Source of the DNA: Apricaphanius iberus
Taxonomy: Eukaryota > Chordata > Actinopteri > Cyprinodontiformes > Aphaniidae
DNA: 64,000 nucleotides
NCBI GenBank assembly: GCA_028564705.1
Contig: JAPXFQ010001946.1
Coordinates: forward strand, 310,001-374,000
Direction of reading: 5' to 3'
Shown: positions 1-16,360 of the stretch, piece after piece
Position numbering within the stretch: position 1 is the stretch's first letter
How the letters are laid out: the number at the start of each line of letters is the position of its first letter
Position numbers and translations under genes: made by a program
The notes under the pieces: generated by a model
Told to the model about the DNA's origin: nothing
What the model saw: the letters and a program-made list of their open reading frames with translations, nothing else
Database searches by the model: none

Positions 1-1110
1 CATATCAATGCACAAGTTATCATTCCTCTTTGTGTGTGTGCGTTTTGGAGTTTTTGAGCCATGCCAAGAGGTTAATTGAGGGGAGGGCCCTCTAAACCGT
101 AACTGTGGGAAACACTCAAACACTCAACACCTCATTGGTCATTCATCCCTGAATAAACAAACTGACGGTGAATCCTCTCAGAGAGCACCACAACAGGAGG
201 TGGGGATGAGGAGAGACTCATGGCGGGATGCTGCGTCTGATGCCGAAGGCTTCTCATGGGGACGTTATTCGAAGTGCCCCAACCCCCCCATGCCCTCCTC
301 TGACCTGGTGGAGCTCAAACAACAAGCTAATCCTTACAGCACACAGAGGAGCTGCTAATAGGAGAGGATTAAACTGACAAATACACCCACTCCCTCAGCT
401 GCTCCTCCTCTGCGCTTTGTCTTCATCTTCCTTCTTTCCTTTTAGTGACTTTCCTTCTTAATCTAGTCGATGCATCCTCCCAAATGTTCTGTTTCCTCCT
501 CCCTCCAACAGTCTGGCTTGCTGCAAATCTTTTGTTGTCTGCTTTTGTAGTTTCTCCTCATGTACTTCCTTATTCTTCTTTTCCTTCTTTTATCTCTTCT
601 GTCTCCATCTTTTATTTATATATTATCTCCCCCTTCAGGTGACCGTGGAGTTGATATGAGGTCTAAGTCCGCAGGCTGCACAGAGCCTAGATTGTGTGCG
701 TGTCTGTGTGTTATTTGTGTTTTAGAGTGGATTATTCAGGTTTCAGGACTCGGCGTTCACTTGCAGCCGTGCGGAAAGCTTTAATGAGAAGTAGCTGTTT
801 ACCGTGGACACAGTGGGACACACACAAAGACACACAGGCAGACCTATACGTACCCACAGACACACTGAGAATAAACCCACAGTAATCATACAGCTCGACA
901 AACTCACAATGATACACACTGATGGCATGAAGACACACTAACCAGTGCAGTAATGGGATTTGGAGTTTTTTTTTTCTCTGTCTGTCCTCAGTCTCCTCAT
1001 TAAAGTACACATCGCACACAGAGAAAACACAAAAACACACAAACGCAGCTGGCTGCATGGTGCTACTGATTTCTGGCTTCAGAAATGTTTTCAATTCTCT
1101 GTGTCTTTGC
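1..1110. other. Unannotated non-coding DNA
   Basis: Fairly GC-balanced compared with the rest of the window, with CA-rich runs around 820-910. The overlapping short frames on both strands here show no domain or codon bias. Part of it could be a conserved non-coding element, but nothing in the sequence proves that. Confidence 0.4.
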
Positions 1111-1232
1111 TTGTGATGGACAGGCGAGTTACAGAACTGGTCAAGGGGACACCCCACCTCTTCCCGTTCACCGCTGGAGAACAGCGGTGAACAGCCCCCT
1201 GCAACTCTTGTGGATAAGTGGTATGGATGGAT
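1111..1232 (+). repeat. SINE/LINE 3' tail fragment
   Basis: Diverged copy of the common teleost tail: a 'gatggacaggcgag' block, then a cacc-rich block, 'cgctggagaacag', 'ggataagtggtatggatgg' and a short GGAT end. The same module ends the full SINE at 35214-35582, so this is a 5'-truncated retroposed fragment on the plus strand. Confidence 0.6.
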
Positions 1233-1274
1233 GCATTAATTGGTGAGTTTTGTATGTTTTTTATCACTACCGTA

Positions 1275-2579
1275 GAAATTAATCAGGGGGCGTCCTCATG
1301 AGAATGAGAGTAAAGTGGGAAGAGAATACCAAGAGAAGAAGAAACAATGGAGGCACAAAATGGTGGAGCCAAGTAGCAGGGACAGAAACAATTCAAGAGA
1401 TGCACCTGCAGTTTTAAATCCAAAGTTTGGGCTCACTTTGGATTTTGTAGTATGGATGGGACAACACTAGATAGAGACTATGCAGTGTGCAAGAATTGCC
1501 ACACAAAAGTACGCTACACCGGCCCGACGAACATGTAAAGCCAACTCCTTTGGCACCACTCGGAGCCGACATGAAAAGCTGTGGCTGTTAGCTCACCTGC
1601 ACAGCCTGCCGTTTAAACAATTTCCAGGCAAAACTCTCTTTTAATTCTGCTCAGGCTAATACATCTCTCTGTATATGTGTAAGACTCAATACAACACAGT
1701 TGAGAACGCTATGTGATGGCATCCTTGAACCTAGACATGACATACCAAGCCACAGATATTTAACTGACAATGATTCCAGCCATGTACGAGGGCTTAAGTA
1801 GAGAACTAGCTGCTGCCTGTAGAAAAAGTGAAACTAACTTGAGATGGGTGGACTTCCAGGGCAACGGAGTCCTACTTCACAGTCACAGTACACTACGTAA
1901 ACAAATAGTGGGCAAACACAGCAATGTGTCCCAGGCACAAACATGTGCCAAAGTAGAAATAATGTTTTCAGCTGCTGGGGATTTTGTCATCATTCAAAGG
2001 AACTCACATCTGTTTGTGAGTGTATTTAACTCTTTTTATTTGCTGAAAAGTTATTTCTGAAGTTATATTCTTGGAAAGCCTGAAATCCAAGCACTTAATG
2101 TGCAAAGTTTGTTATTCAAAGTATTCTGTGCCTTCTTGAACAATGACTTTTATTTATTTTTTCATTGAAAAATAATTACCTTTATTTTGATTTTCTTTTT
2201 TGCATAAAAATTTGCCTGCAGCCTTATATTTTACACCCATAACATTTATTTCATGGAAAGTAAACTTTTTATTTTCGTTTTGCTTTAAATTGAATTAAAA
2301 TAGAGTCACTGCAAGAAAAAGTTTACTTTGCACTGCCACTGTTAAAAAACAACATTTAAAAGCAACTGATTATTAAATGACTGTATTTAAGTAATGCTGT
2401 AATATAAAATTGAAAATAAAATTAAAGGAAATATATTTGTTTAAAAAATAGTGAAAAATCCCAGATTATCATTTGCTGTCTATTGATTATTGCTGTATTA
2501 CCATATCGTGGTATTATTGTTATTGTTAGCCATGTATTGTGTATTGCATTGTGAGGTACCCTGAGATTCTCAGCCCTAG
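1275..2579 (+). mobile_element. Degraded hAT transposon with BED zinc finger (ZBED type)
   Basis: From an ATG at 1360 one frame reads MVEPSSRD, then AHFGFCSMDG and DYAVCKNCHTKVRYTG, followed by a stop at NM* and HHSEP. This is the aromatic, CxxC and histidine pattern of a BED finger. Near 1727-1775 another piece reads LEPRHDIPSHRYLTD, then after a frame change MIPAMYEGL, matching the block after the DNA-binding region. At about 1930-2000 FSAAGDFV-IQRNS matches the hAT C-terminal dimerisation region. The catalytic centre between them is deleted. The probable right end is the 'gaggtaccctgagattctcagccctag' type terminus near 2579. Element bounds are approximate and it is inactive. Confidence 0.75.
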
Positions 2580-6109
<3,530 letters not shown>

Positions 6110-6639
6110 TGATGATTTATGATCATTTTTTTCAGCAGCTCACAATCAATGGGTTCTTCATACAATTTAATATCAGGGAAAAAGTACATCAGTACTATCT
6201 AATGCATCACAAATCATACTCCTGAATTGCACTCAATTTATTTTCAAGTAAATGGGTGAAATATATTTGAGAAATAACTGAAGGCAGCAAGCAAACCAAA
6301 TATTAATAATTGATATACTGAATTTAGAGTTGGTTCTTTATTTAAAAGTTTAGCCACATAACTACAGCTCTGCTGAGAAATGACATGTCCAATGCTTTTT
6401 GAATTACCAAGTTATGAATAAGTAATAACATTTAAATAATGTAATGTATATGTTTTTATTTAAAACATTAATAAATGCATTAATTAAGAGTACAAAAATA
6501 TGAAAACAACGAAAAGACAAAGCTCTTTACCTCCTGCTTCCTACTTCCAGTGAAGATCATGCTGTTGTTTGCATGGTAAGGGTAATCCATGGGAACTCCT
6601 GACTGATCTCATTTAATAATAAGAAAGTAAGAAAATAAG

Positions 6640-6710
6640 TAAGTAAGTAAAATGTATTTATATAGCGCCTTTCACAGACACGGGTCACAAAGCGTGTTAT
6701 TAACCTCTAC
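6640..6710 (+). repeat. LINE/SINE tail fragment ('tttatatagcgcctttcacag')
   Basis: A short block resembling the teleost module in which 'tatagcgcctttcacagaca' precedes 'gtcacaaagcg'. It follows a (TAAG)n run at about 6625-6650. Fragmentary. Confidence 0.5.
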
Positions 6711-7039
6711 AAATAACTGGCTCAAAGGTGACACCTTATGTAATCCTAAACCACCCTGAACTCATCCAACCATATACCTCCCCCTGTCTAACTGCCCATT
6801 GCAGGAAATTATAGATTTGTCTAACATTTAGATTTTTAGCAATACATATTTGAAGTTGGTCTGGTGTGTAACCAAAGACAAATATATAACAATACTAACC
6901 TATGTCCATCGGCTCGGATGAGGCTCCAAGTAACTGAACGTCCTTTGTGTCCAGTTATCAACTTCCTACTTTCTTTAACATAGAAAGTACACTTATGTCA
7001 ATTGTTTTTTTCTTTCTGTGTGTAGGCTCTTTCTTGTTG

Positions 7040-7075
7040 AACCCCCAGTCGGCCATGGCAGATGGCCGCTTGTCA
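7040..7075 (+). repeat. Fragment of LINE-associated repeat
   Basis: The words 'ccccagtcggccatggcagatgg' match the start of a widespread teleost retroposon 3' region, whose other end is seen at 52940-53105. Only a short piece is present. Confidence 0.45.
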
Positions 7076-7575
7076 GAGACATGGGTTCGGAGGAAGCACG
7101 TGAGTAGGAAGCAATTTTCTTACTGATTTCAAAATTTTTATGGTCAAAATCACAGAATTTACATATTGCCTATTCAAACACAAGGCATAAATGCGGGCTG
7201 AGGCAGTGCTCTGCTGTGCTGGTGGCACTGTGTCATGGAGTCGATGAAGAAGGAAACCCGAGCATGATGATCGCTATCTTTCTTTACATCACCAAATACA
7301 TGTTTGATTACACATGTGCTACACATGCTGGTGTAACACAGTCTGCCTCATATATTCAATGAACATGTGTGACATATTTCGTCTTTCTGATCAGCCATAA
7401 ATGCACAGTAAAAATATACAAAGTGAGGCAAACAGTAAGGTGCCTAACTGTTGGGGGGCAGTGTGCTGAGCCCTATAGGCACAATGGGAAACGTTGCTGC
7501 GGACTCCTGTCTCACAGATGGTGGGGATGAAGCAGCGACAAATCAGTAACGTTACAATCATTTGAATTTGTTCAG

Positions 7576-9130
7576 ACAAAATGGAAGACTTTGTCTCAAA
7601 ATTAAAGGATCTCTTTTAAAGATTTTCAGTCCAAAGAGAAGGTTTTAGAGAGAGGAAGACCAACTATGGATCTCAAAGATCTGCTTCAAACGAGTGGAAA
7701 CAAAAGTATCACTCTCTTTTCAGCCAGATCAGTATGCCGGACAAGACTTTCTGTGTTGTTATGATGCAAGATTCCACCTTTTCTGCTTTACATGCCTTTT
7801 ATTTTCAAAATGCGACATAGTCTATACTAACATAGAATATTGTATAAAGGAGTCTCTGCAAACGAGAAAGATTGGCTTCTCACATTTAAAGCCAGACATC
7901 ACCAAAAACATTTGGAGCTACACAGATTGGCCTGGCATTGAATGAGAAGCACAGACGGAACATCAGGATCCACACCGTAAAGGGGAAAGAGGACAGGGAA
8001 ATGTTAAAATAATACAACCTGCTTCATTGCCCAGCAGGAGTTGGCATTTCGTGGCAATGATGAAACTGAAAACTCTTCCAATTGTGGTACCTACACTATG
8101 TAGAGCTATTACATGCCTTTGCTTAGAAAAATGAAAGGTTAGCTATAGGCATTTAGAAACATCCACTGCATTTTCCAGCCTGTTTAACAGAATACAGAAC
8201 AATTTAACTAAAGCAGGTGGTGAAATAGTATGAAATTATATTAAATAGAAGATTAATGCAGCCCCATTTTTTTTTTGCTCTAGAAGTTGAAGAGACAACA
8301 GATATAACTAACAAAGACCAGATTTCTGTAATGTTGTGCTATGTGTCTAAATTTGAAGTGGACCGGAAAGTGAGAGAGGCATTTTTGGGGAATGGATGAT
8401 GTAAGTAAACAGACAAGCTCATGTTATAGCTAGTTAGGAGTTGTGTGTGATTGACGAAATAAACTGTGTGGGAAGGCTGGTAAGTCAGACATTTGATGGA
8501 GCTATCTTGATGGCATCAGAGCTAAAATTAAAGTAAAGGTGCCAGGGGCCATGATTACTCATTGTTACCTGGACAAATTAAACTTAGTGTTGATGCATTC
8601 AGCAAAATGCATGCCTGACCATGGGACCTTCTTTAAAACTACTGGGGAAATTGGATCATTTTTAATTTCACAAAGTGTACCAGCTTGCTGGCTGACGTTG
8701 TGAAACGGTGTTTACCAAGAATGGCACCGGCAAGATGAAGGTCCAACTCAGGCTAGTGGCAATCAATAAGCATGCATCAATTTAATGTGTGCGTTATATT
8801 TTGGCTTGTGAGTGAAAGTTCTGATGATTGGGATAATGACACTAATTATGGCCAATGAATATGATCAATGGCATTGAAATGCTTTTTAATCATGGCTTAT
8901 GAGAACATTTTCTACTGAACTGATGCACTTAATAGAGTGCTGCAAAACAAATTTTTGGACATCAGACATTCCTGTGGATGGATCTGTGACACAATTAGAG
9001 TTGTTGAATGCATACGAAAAGGAGTTTGATGCATTCTACCAGTGGTTTAAGCAAACATGGGCCACACAGAGATAGGAAGAAAACATTCTGATAGGTATGA
9101 CAGCAAACTGACATATTAAAGAGTTGTGGA
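7576..9130 (+). mobile_element. Degraded hAT transposase (DUF4371/ZMYM-related type)
   Basis: Successive plus-strand fragments with frameshifts and stops follow the order of this hAT family: GRPTMDLKDLLQTSGNK (about 7655-7705), QQELAFRGNDETENS (8032-8076), VEETTDITNKDQISVML (about 8287-8337), SQTFDGAILMASELK (about 8483-8527) and LPRMAPAR* (about 8711). In intact relatives the third block starts VDETTD; here the first catalytic aspartate is read as glutamate. A further stretch to about 9060 (WTSDIPVDGSV-like) may be its continuation. The reading is broken by many stops, so this is a pseudogene. No terminal repeats were identified, so the bounds are those of the recognisable coding remnant. 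Confidence 0.75.
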
Positions 9131-12100
9131 ATATATCATTGTTCAGCTGAAAGATTGTGTTAATTATTTTGGTAAGATAGCTTTCCATTGTTTGGTTGGC
9201 AGTACAACATTTTTGGAAATGTCACAATTTGATTACATCAAACTACAGATCTTGTCCAAATAAGCAAAGGTTATTTGACTTTGACTTGATGAGATTACAG
9301 AATCAGTTAACAGTATGACTAGCACAATTTCTCAAAGGTGATTTCTCAAATTTCTCTTTGGTGTCCTGTAGATATGCTACATATGCATACGATAAAACAT
9401 ATGTTTATATATATCTTGTGAGTCTTCAAAAACTTTTCGAGATATTTTCAGTGTCATCCGGGATTCTAACAGAACGTCTTTTGAAGAGAGGATTAAAGCA
9501 ATAGTGACACTCTTGGCTGTCGTCATTGGCAGGTTTGTTGCTGGTTGTCACTGTATTTTCTATGAGTGTCTGGATTCATTTAAGTCACAGGGGATTTCAC
9601 TTAAACTGGCATCAGTTTATTAAAATACATTTTTCGTTTATGAGAAAAAAAATATTTTTGGTTATTGAGCTGAAAATGAACTCTAGTAGCATATAATAAC
9701 CTTAGCAGTAACATGTTGATGTGCTTATGGTACGATGTTACAAGACGATGCATCAGAGAAGGGATAAACTCAACATTTTAGATATAATTTGTTAAACTAT
9801 CTTAGGGAAATCATATTTGAAACTATTTGAGAAAGCTAAAGTTAGGTTTGACAGATAAAGTTCCAGTTAAATCCTTGTGGAACACTTATGCCATCTCTTG
9901 ACTAAAGTTAGAAGTATCAAACAATGGAAATTCCATCGTTAGTTTACGCCTTATCCAGCTGCATGCACAGGTGTCCTCTGGGTCATCTGCTTGATGTTTG
10001 GGTGGATGGACAGATACCAAGATTGATCAATGAACAGAAGCTCTGATGGACAGCCCTGTGTGAGACTCAAAGCTCCCTATTGAGTCTCTGCTGTCAGAGA
10101 CAGTATTTTCATAACTGCCTGAAAAATCATTAAATATTGTAGAGACCCCACAAGGTTTATACACATAGATCCATCAGGGGATTCATGCCGCTTGAAGGCT
10201 TTAAACACAACCATCCACACATTTTCTCCGGATTTAACAGCTGATATAAATTTAGCCTTGAAGTTCAGGCGACCCCAGCCCAGACATGAGCATTAGTGTG
10301 TAACCAGGTGCAAAGACATCAGTGAAGGGGGACATTTGTTGGAAAATGACAACAGGAAAGCTTATTGAACAGACACAATCATCAGAAAATGTAAGGTGAA
10401 GCCCTTTTGAGAATCTTCAGACAAACCAAGTTATTTTCACTGCAATCCTGTCTCAGTGGCTCCATGATTTTAATAACCCAAACATTAAAACTGCTTTGTA
10501 TTCTTTATGTTAATTCTGGTCATCTTAACAAATAAAAAGAAGAAATTTGAAAAGATTAGGGTAGAAACTCTCCTCAGCAGTCCATAGATGGGTTGCTGAT
10601 TATGCCATTATGGTGAAGTGACATAAAACTCTTTCAGATTTAAATCAAGAAAGGTAAGAGATCCCAGGAGAGGCAAATATAACTTCAAAGAGCTGCGGGT
10701 GTTGAAAAAACACACCTGGTTAAATACAGTTCAACACTGGCATTCAGAGCCCTCGAAGGAATAGACCTGCCCCTGCAGCCATGTTACTCACACCCATTTT
10801 AAATACAGTTATTGCTGTTAAATACAGTCATTGTAGTTCTGATAAGGAATTTGTTACATGGTTTGATGCCTTTATCACCAATGGTTTGACTAAACAATCA
10901 AAAGTGATTCTCTCTGTTCAATTATTAGTTATTCTATACAGAAAGCATCACTATGAAGTCCCGGTTGTCAGCATACTGCAGTGTTTGCATCCCCCCTTTT
11001 ATTTAACATCTTCATTATAACGCTTTCATTATACGTATACATTATTTTTATTATTCTTCCGTCATCGGCCAAAGGATGCCAAATGTTAGGTGAAGTTGGG
11101 GGGACTGTTATGCTGCAGGTCTTTTTTTCTTCAAAAGGTTATGTCATAGCATCATTATCTCTTTAAAACCCCAGAAGATTTTACATTAAAAAAAACATGG
11201 TGTCCTCTGGCAAAACATTAAAAATAGGTAATTTGTAAACAGGATAATATTCTAAAACGTGGGGAAATCAGAAGTTGTTCACCAGAAACAAAATTTCTTC
11301 CAGGGGCATTCCCAACATTGTTTCTACAAAAGTCTGTAAAAGTGGGGAGAAAAGTACAGGACTCTGGGCATTTTAGAGAGATTGTGCAAAAATGAACAGT
11401 CAAAGATACCAAAATAAATAGCAACTTTTAGATTCAAGGTCAAATTTTACATTCCTATAGAGAAGAAGAAGTATTATCAGTAGACAGTAAAATGCTGAAT
11501 GGAAGGGTTTAAATGATCCAAGTTTAGAGAATCCGAGCCCAATTAATATTAGGAAAACAATGTTAAGTACAATCATAAAACTGCAAAGAGAAAATAATAT
11601 TTTTCCAAATCGAGATTGTGTTGATGACCAAAAAGATAACAAAAACTCAATAGGAACCCATCTTAACAAACCAATCTGTTTCTTGTGTCTCAAAGACATT
11701 TGGCTTCTCCAAATCTGTTTGATAGATTTGAAAAGCTTACACATTCAGATTCAATTTTTCAACTCTCTCTTGACTTTTCAGTCTTATAATATTCCAACTC
11801 TAAATATATCCAGCAGAAACATGGGCATATTGTTGTAAACGTAGCCCCTAAACTTAATCTACACATTAGCTCATTGATATAATAAAACATTTAAGAAGGT
11901 GTTATTCATTTAAGTATTCTACAATGAATGCAATGAAAGTTCACAGGGCTCATTTTGGGTTACAGCAAGACACAAAATGCCGTTGTATAGAGTGTGACAG
12001 CTCTCTTTTATTGTAATAAAAACCTCTGGATACAAATTACATTCACAGAAACGGCAGCAGGACACCAAGCTGCTCTGTTTGATTCCTACAGCAAACCAGT

Positions 12101-12820
12101 AATTACTACAAATATTAAAACTCACGCACCATTTTACAGCTTTATACCTCATAAACATACTGGAGTAACTCACACATATCGTACTGTTGCACTTACAAAT
12201 AATCAAGCCTTTGATCAATTACCAATTGTCTGTTACTCAGCTGTGTTAAAAACTGACTATCTGAGTCCTACAAAGATTAATTCACTTGAAGAAAACAAGG
12301 AAATGAGAACTGAATGATAGCTTGGAGTTTAGGAATTATATTAACAGGTCAATAAGGAGGTTAACTGCCTTGATAACTGAATTTACCAGGAGTTAAATTT
12401 TACTGGTAACCTGGAACTTGTAAAAAAAAAAGATATCAACGAGGAGGAAAGGGGAGAAAGTGGTGATATTAGGATGGCTGACCTAATATATGGTTTAGCA
12501 GTAGAACTAAGAAAGAAAAAAAAGGGTAAGCTTAGTGAATAAACTTTAAATTGTTCCAAAAAAATAATGGAATATGAACAACTTTATCTAATTCAAAAAC
12601 TGTTGTTTAGAATTAATGAAGTGTACTTGTTGTCATATTTTGTAGTTTTTGAATCAAGCAAAGCACACAAGTGAAAAGCAGGGTGAAAAAGAAAATAAAG
12701 TTACGCAAGTAGCTAAAATCATTGGATATTGAACTATTTTGGTAATTAATGATCTAAATGTGCAAAACTTTTAGAGATTAAAGCTAAACAACTGTAAACA
12801 ACACTTCTCTTGTTTTGGAG
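9131..12820. other. AT-rich non-coding DNA
   Basis: No supported gene. Positions about 9960-10350 are less AT-rich than their surroundings and might contain a conserved element, but no motif identifies it. The overlapping frames at 11400-12317 have no domain signal. Confidence 0.45.
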
Positions 12821-12821
12821 A

Positions 12822-12836
12822 CCCCCCCCCCCCCCC
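12822..12836. repeat. Poly-C tract
   Basis: Fifteen consecutive C. Confidence 0.95.
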
Positions 12837-15800
12837 AGATAAGATATTGAACATCCATTAGAAGTAACACTACAACATAATTTGTGTTCTTCACTGATCT
12901 CTTTTATATGTTTAAGCAGCCTTTAAGGCTTTCATTTAACACTGTTAATGTGATGAGTTTTAAAATTAACAATTAAAGCTCAAAAAGTGTAAATAGTAGA
13001 GAGAAAAAAAACAGCTGCCATTTGATGATTGATGAGTTTTCTTAGGGAGTTATTTATCTACGTGTTTTTCCAAAAAGTTGGTCAATATGCTAACCTAGGC
13101 CTGGTTCTAAAACTAGTTCTGATAGAAACAGAGCACGTAATCACAGGATAGGAATGCAGAAGGGCAGGTTGTCTACACATCACTGGAGTTCTGTTCCTGT
13201 TTCTGCAAACAGATGTCTGAAGAGGTGCAGTCTGATTTATAAACACTGTTAAAACTAATAGTTGTGTGTGACCACTCTAAATTTTGAATGTAATTTCTGA
13301 TATGTGATTTCTGTTCGTTAAGCTTACAAACAGGAGCTGCACACATAGTTTCAAACAGCAATTATAAAAACCTGGGTGATGATATGTAATAGTCACCAAT
13401 CTTTATAAACTTGTTTGTTTAATTTATAAATAAATAAATTGTAAAAACTGAGAAAATAGATTTTGACTGAGAGTATCTATGTGTGTCACAAAATCAAACC
13501 AATGATATATCTAAAAACATTAAGGAGATGAGCCAATAAGATTGTATGCCTTTCTTATTCATGTTGCAGGTGATGAGTTTTGTCTTAAACAAGCCAGATT
13601 TAACATAAAACTAACTCAGGCGTTTTAAACAACATTTTAATGGGTTGCTTGTTTCTAAATCAGCTTCAAGCCTTGAATAAAAACTGTTCTTTTCTCTGTC
13701 CCAACAAAGAGATGATGAGACAGAGGTATTTTTATAGTGCCAGATTTTGTGGAAAAAAAGCCACAATTAGCGCCAGTTTGGTGGAAAACTACTTGTAGCA
13801 AAGAGGTAAGAAGTGTTTGTTCAGATCGTAAGTTGGAAAAAAATATAATTTTTTTTCTTTATAGTTTGTTTCTTTTGGAAAAAATCTAAAAAAAATCTAT
13901 ACAATAAGGGTTTCTAAACTCCAACAAATACTGTAGCACCTTTACACAGCAGATTTCTGACCAATATTTTATAATTTCCACAGCTTCCGATGCTTATGCA
14001 AAGCCTGCCTCAAGACATAATGCATCAACCACACAATGAGAAATGGTTTCCGTTATATTTTAAGAACAATTTTAAGTATTTACGGATGCTTTTTTAACTG
14101 TGCCATAATATCCTATGGCAGTAGTGTCATTGGAGGCCAAAAGAAATACAGTTTATAAAGCAGTTCCTACCGGAGTTCCTACTGGATTGTAAGAGAAGGC
14201 GTCTCGGCTGATTATCTGCCAGTCACCCTGTCCTCCGAACCCTGACTGTCATTTACAACTACAGGCACAAGGGCAAAAAATAAGAAAACAAATGCACAGT
14301 TGAAAAAGTGGCTCCAAACAATATTATTTGGAAGTATGGTTTACAGGGTAAAAGGAGATTCAAAAATCACAAAAAAGAGAATAAACAATGGCCATAAAAG
14401 GAGATTTCCTGTTAAATCCTTTGTGATCTTTCCACATAGGCTTCAGTGTCATCCACATCCAAAAAAGTGATCTACCAAGGAAATGGTTGGGAAGAAAATA
14501 TGCCATTAAAATTAAAAACCCAAAGATGGTTAATTCCTTGTTATTCACATCAACGTCTGTTACAAAAAGAATAATGTGGCTTTCATCTCTTTTTTTTCTG
14601 ATGTGGTTCTCCACCTCGGGATTCACACAAAAAAAGTGAAACATGAAGCTATAAAAAAGCTCATGACCATAGGTGAGTAGGGAAGAGGAAAAAAAAATCC
14701 CTAGATCTGCAGCAGAGTGTAGAAAAAAACCAAAAAACCTTAAGGACTTAAACTGTTTTCTTTTTGTAAATTGGAGGAGGAAAAAAGGGAAGCTTAAGAT
14801 GCTCTTTGTGTCTTTAGTTTTGTCTTAAGGCAGTCTGATTTGTCCGGCCCCCCTCTCCGGCCTGGTGCTCGACGACGCTCCACCTATAAGAGGATAGATA
14901 CGAACGTCTTACACCTTTGGCAACGCAACGCAGAAAACATTTCCATGCAAAATTTCTCATCAATGAAGAAAAAAAAAATGAAAAAATAAAATAAAATCTG
15001 GCAATAAACCTTCGTGTTAAAAAATATATATATATATATATACTGTATTTAACTTTGCAGCAGCTTGCAGTGCCACAAGAATGGTCAGTAAGTTCGAAGG
15101 ACATTTAAGAAATATAGATAATGGAACTGTGCATGAACTCCATGTTATACAGATTATGAACTGTGCATGAACTCACAACGTCCCAAGTTAATATGGTCAA
15201 TATTGGAAAATAGAATCAGATGAAAACATTTTTGGTGAAAAAAAACTGATTTTGAGTTTAAACTCACTTTATTTGTTGGGTAGATACTACTTTACAGGCT
15301 GTTGTCATGTTCAGGTGCTAGGTGAAAACTCTACACAAACATTGGCAGTAGAGGACACAAACACTACAACAGCTGTGCATCATTCTTATATTCTGATGAC
15401 TGTAATGACTGATAAATTTTTTTTCATATTGCAAATTCATTTGGGAATTGCGAAAAGCGGAACTGTGCTTATAGCATCAAAAACTAAGGGGGGGGGGGGC
15501 AACTTGAAGAAGCAATTTCAATGAGGAGCCCTCACCTTCCTGAAACTTACAATGTTCTTTAAAAAAATAAGTTGGATCATTGCTTACTTTCCCTTCCACC
15601 TAACAGTTAACAGAAAAGAAAAAAAAAATGAAAAAACTTATGCACAAAATGATCTCTACGTTTTTTGTAAATTCTCGGAACATGATTTGTAAAATTATCT
15701 GAAAGTTTTTTAAATATAACCGGCAAGTTTTGGTAAGGTTATAATATTTGTAAACTAACCAAACAGCCCCAGAAAATAATACTATCCTGGTCACTGTAAG

Positions 15801-16011
15801 AAGCCGGTAAGTTAAAGAAACCCTGTACACCTGTACATTCTGGAATGGAAGCTTCCCATTTATTTAAAGTGACTTTAAGTTTCTAGAAGGTACGCATGCT
15901 TTATAAAGGTAACCTTAGGTTTCCAGAAATAACTTGTACATGTCAGAAAGTAATCTGTAAATTACATAAAGGTGAACTTATTTGGTAAAATAAGCTGTAT
16001 GTATGCTATGT
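12837..16011. other. AT-rich non-coding DNA
   Basis: No gene supported. It holds a short (AT)n at 15024-15041, a poly-G tract at 15488-15499, many A-runs, and a duplicated 17-mer 'gaactgtgcatgaactc' in 15124-15173. The short frames are chance frames. Confidence 0.45.
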
Positions 16012-16360
16012 ATGTAAGCCTGCTCCCACAGGCAGGAGTCTATGGTCGATTTGGATTAGAACCTCTCGTCATAAGAACAGTTTCTTCCCCTCTGCTGCTG
16101 TACTCATGAGCAATAACCCTAAGACTGTTCCCCCCAGCTTCTCTGTATCAGTCACATGACGGATGCAGTTTTTTTTTTTGCACATGTCTAATATGCGCTT
16201 ATCGTTACCTGCACTCATGTGTATGTTTAGCACATTGTATTTTTATTGTTATTTAAGTGTTTGTCTTTTTTGTATGTTTGCACAAGTACCGCAGCAATTT
16301 CCTAATGTTGTAAATCTGCCCAACATTTGGTAAGAAACCCTTTCTGATTCTGATTTTGAA
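16012..16360 (+). repeat. LINE 3' end remnant (ORF end plus 3' UTR)
   Basis: A block with 'agaacctctcgtcataagaac', 'tttcttcccctctgctgctgt' and 'actcatgagcaataaccc' resembles the end of ORF2 in teleost LINEs. It is followed by 'gcacatgtctaatatgcgct' and 'tatcgttacctgcactca', and ends in the characteristic 'ttctgattctgattttg'. The repeat is plus-oriented and truncated at its 5' end. Confidence 0.6.

Noticed and set aside
732..1157. 141-codon minus-strand frame rich in C, V and S
   Set aside because: It arises from CA/GT-rich sequence; no domain, signal peptide pattern or splice context supports it.
1770..2060. 96-codon ORF as a gene
   Set aside because: It is a fragment of the degraded hAT transposase, stitched from two separate blocks.
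7694..7945. 83-codon ORF as a gene
   Set aside because: Part of the decayed hAT relic 7576-9130.
14814..15104. 96-codon minus-strand frame containing YIYIYIYF and polyphenylalanine stretches
   Set aside because: Built from AT and A-rich low-complexity sequence.
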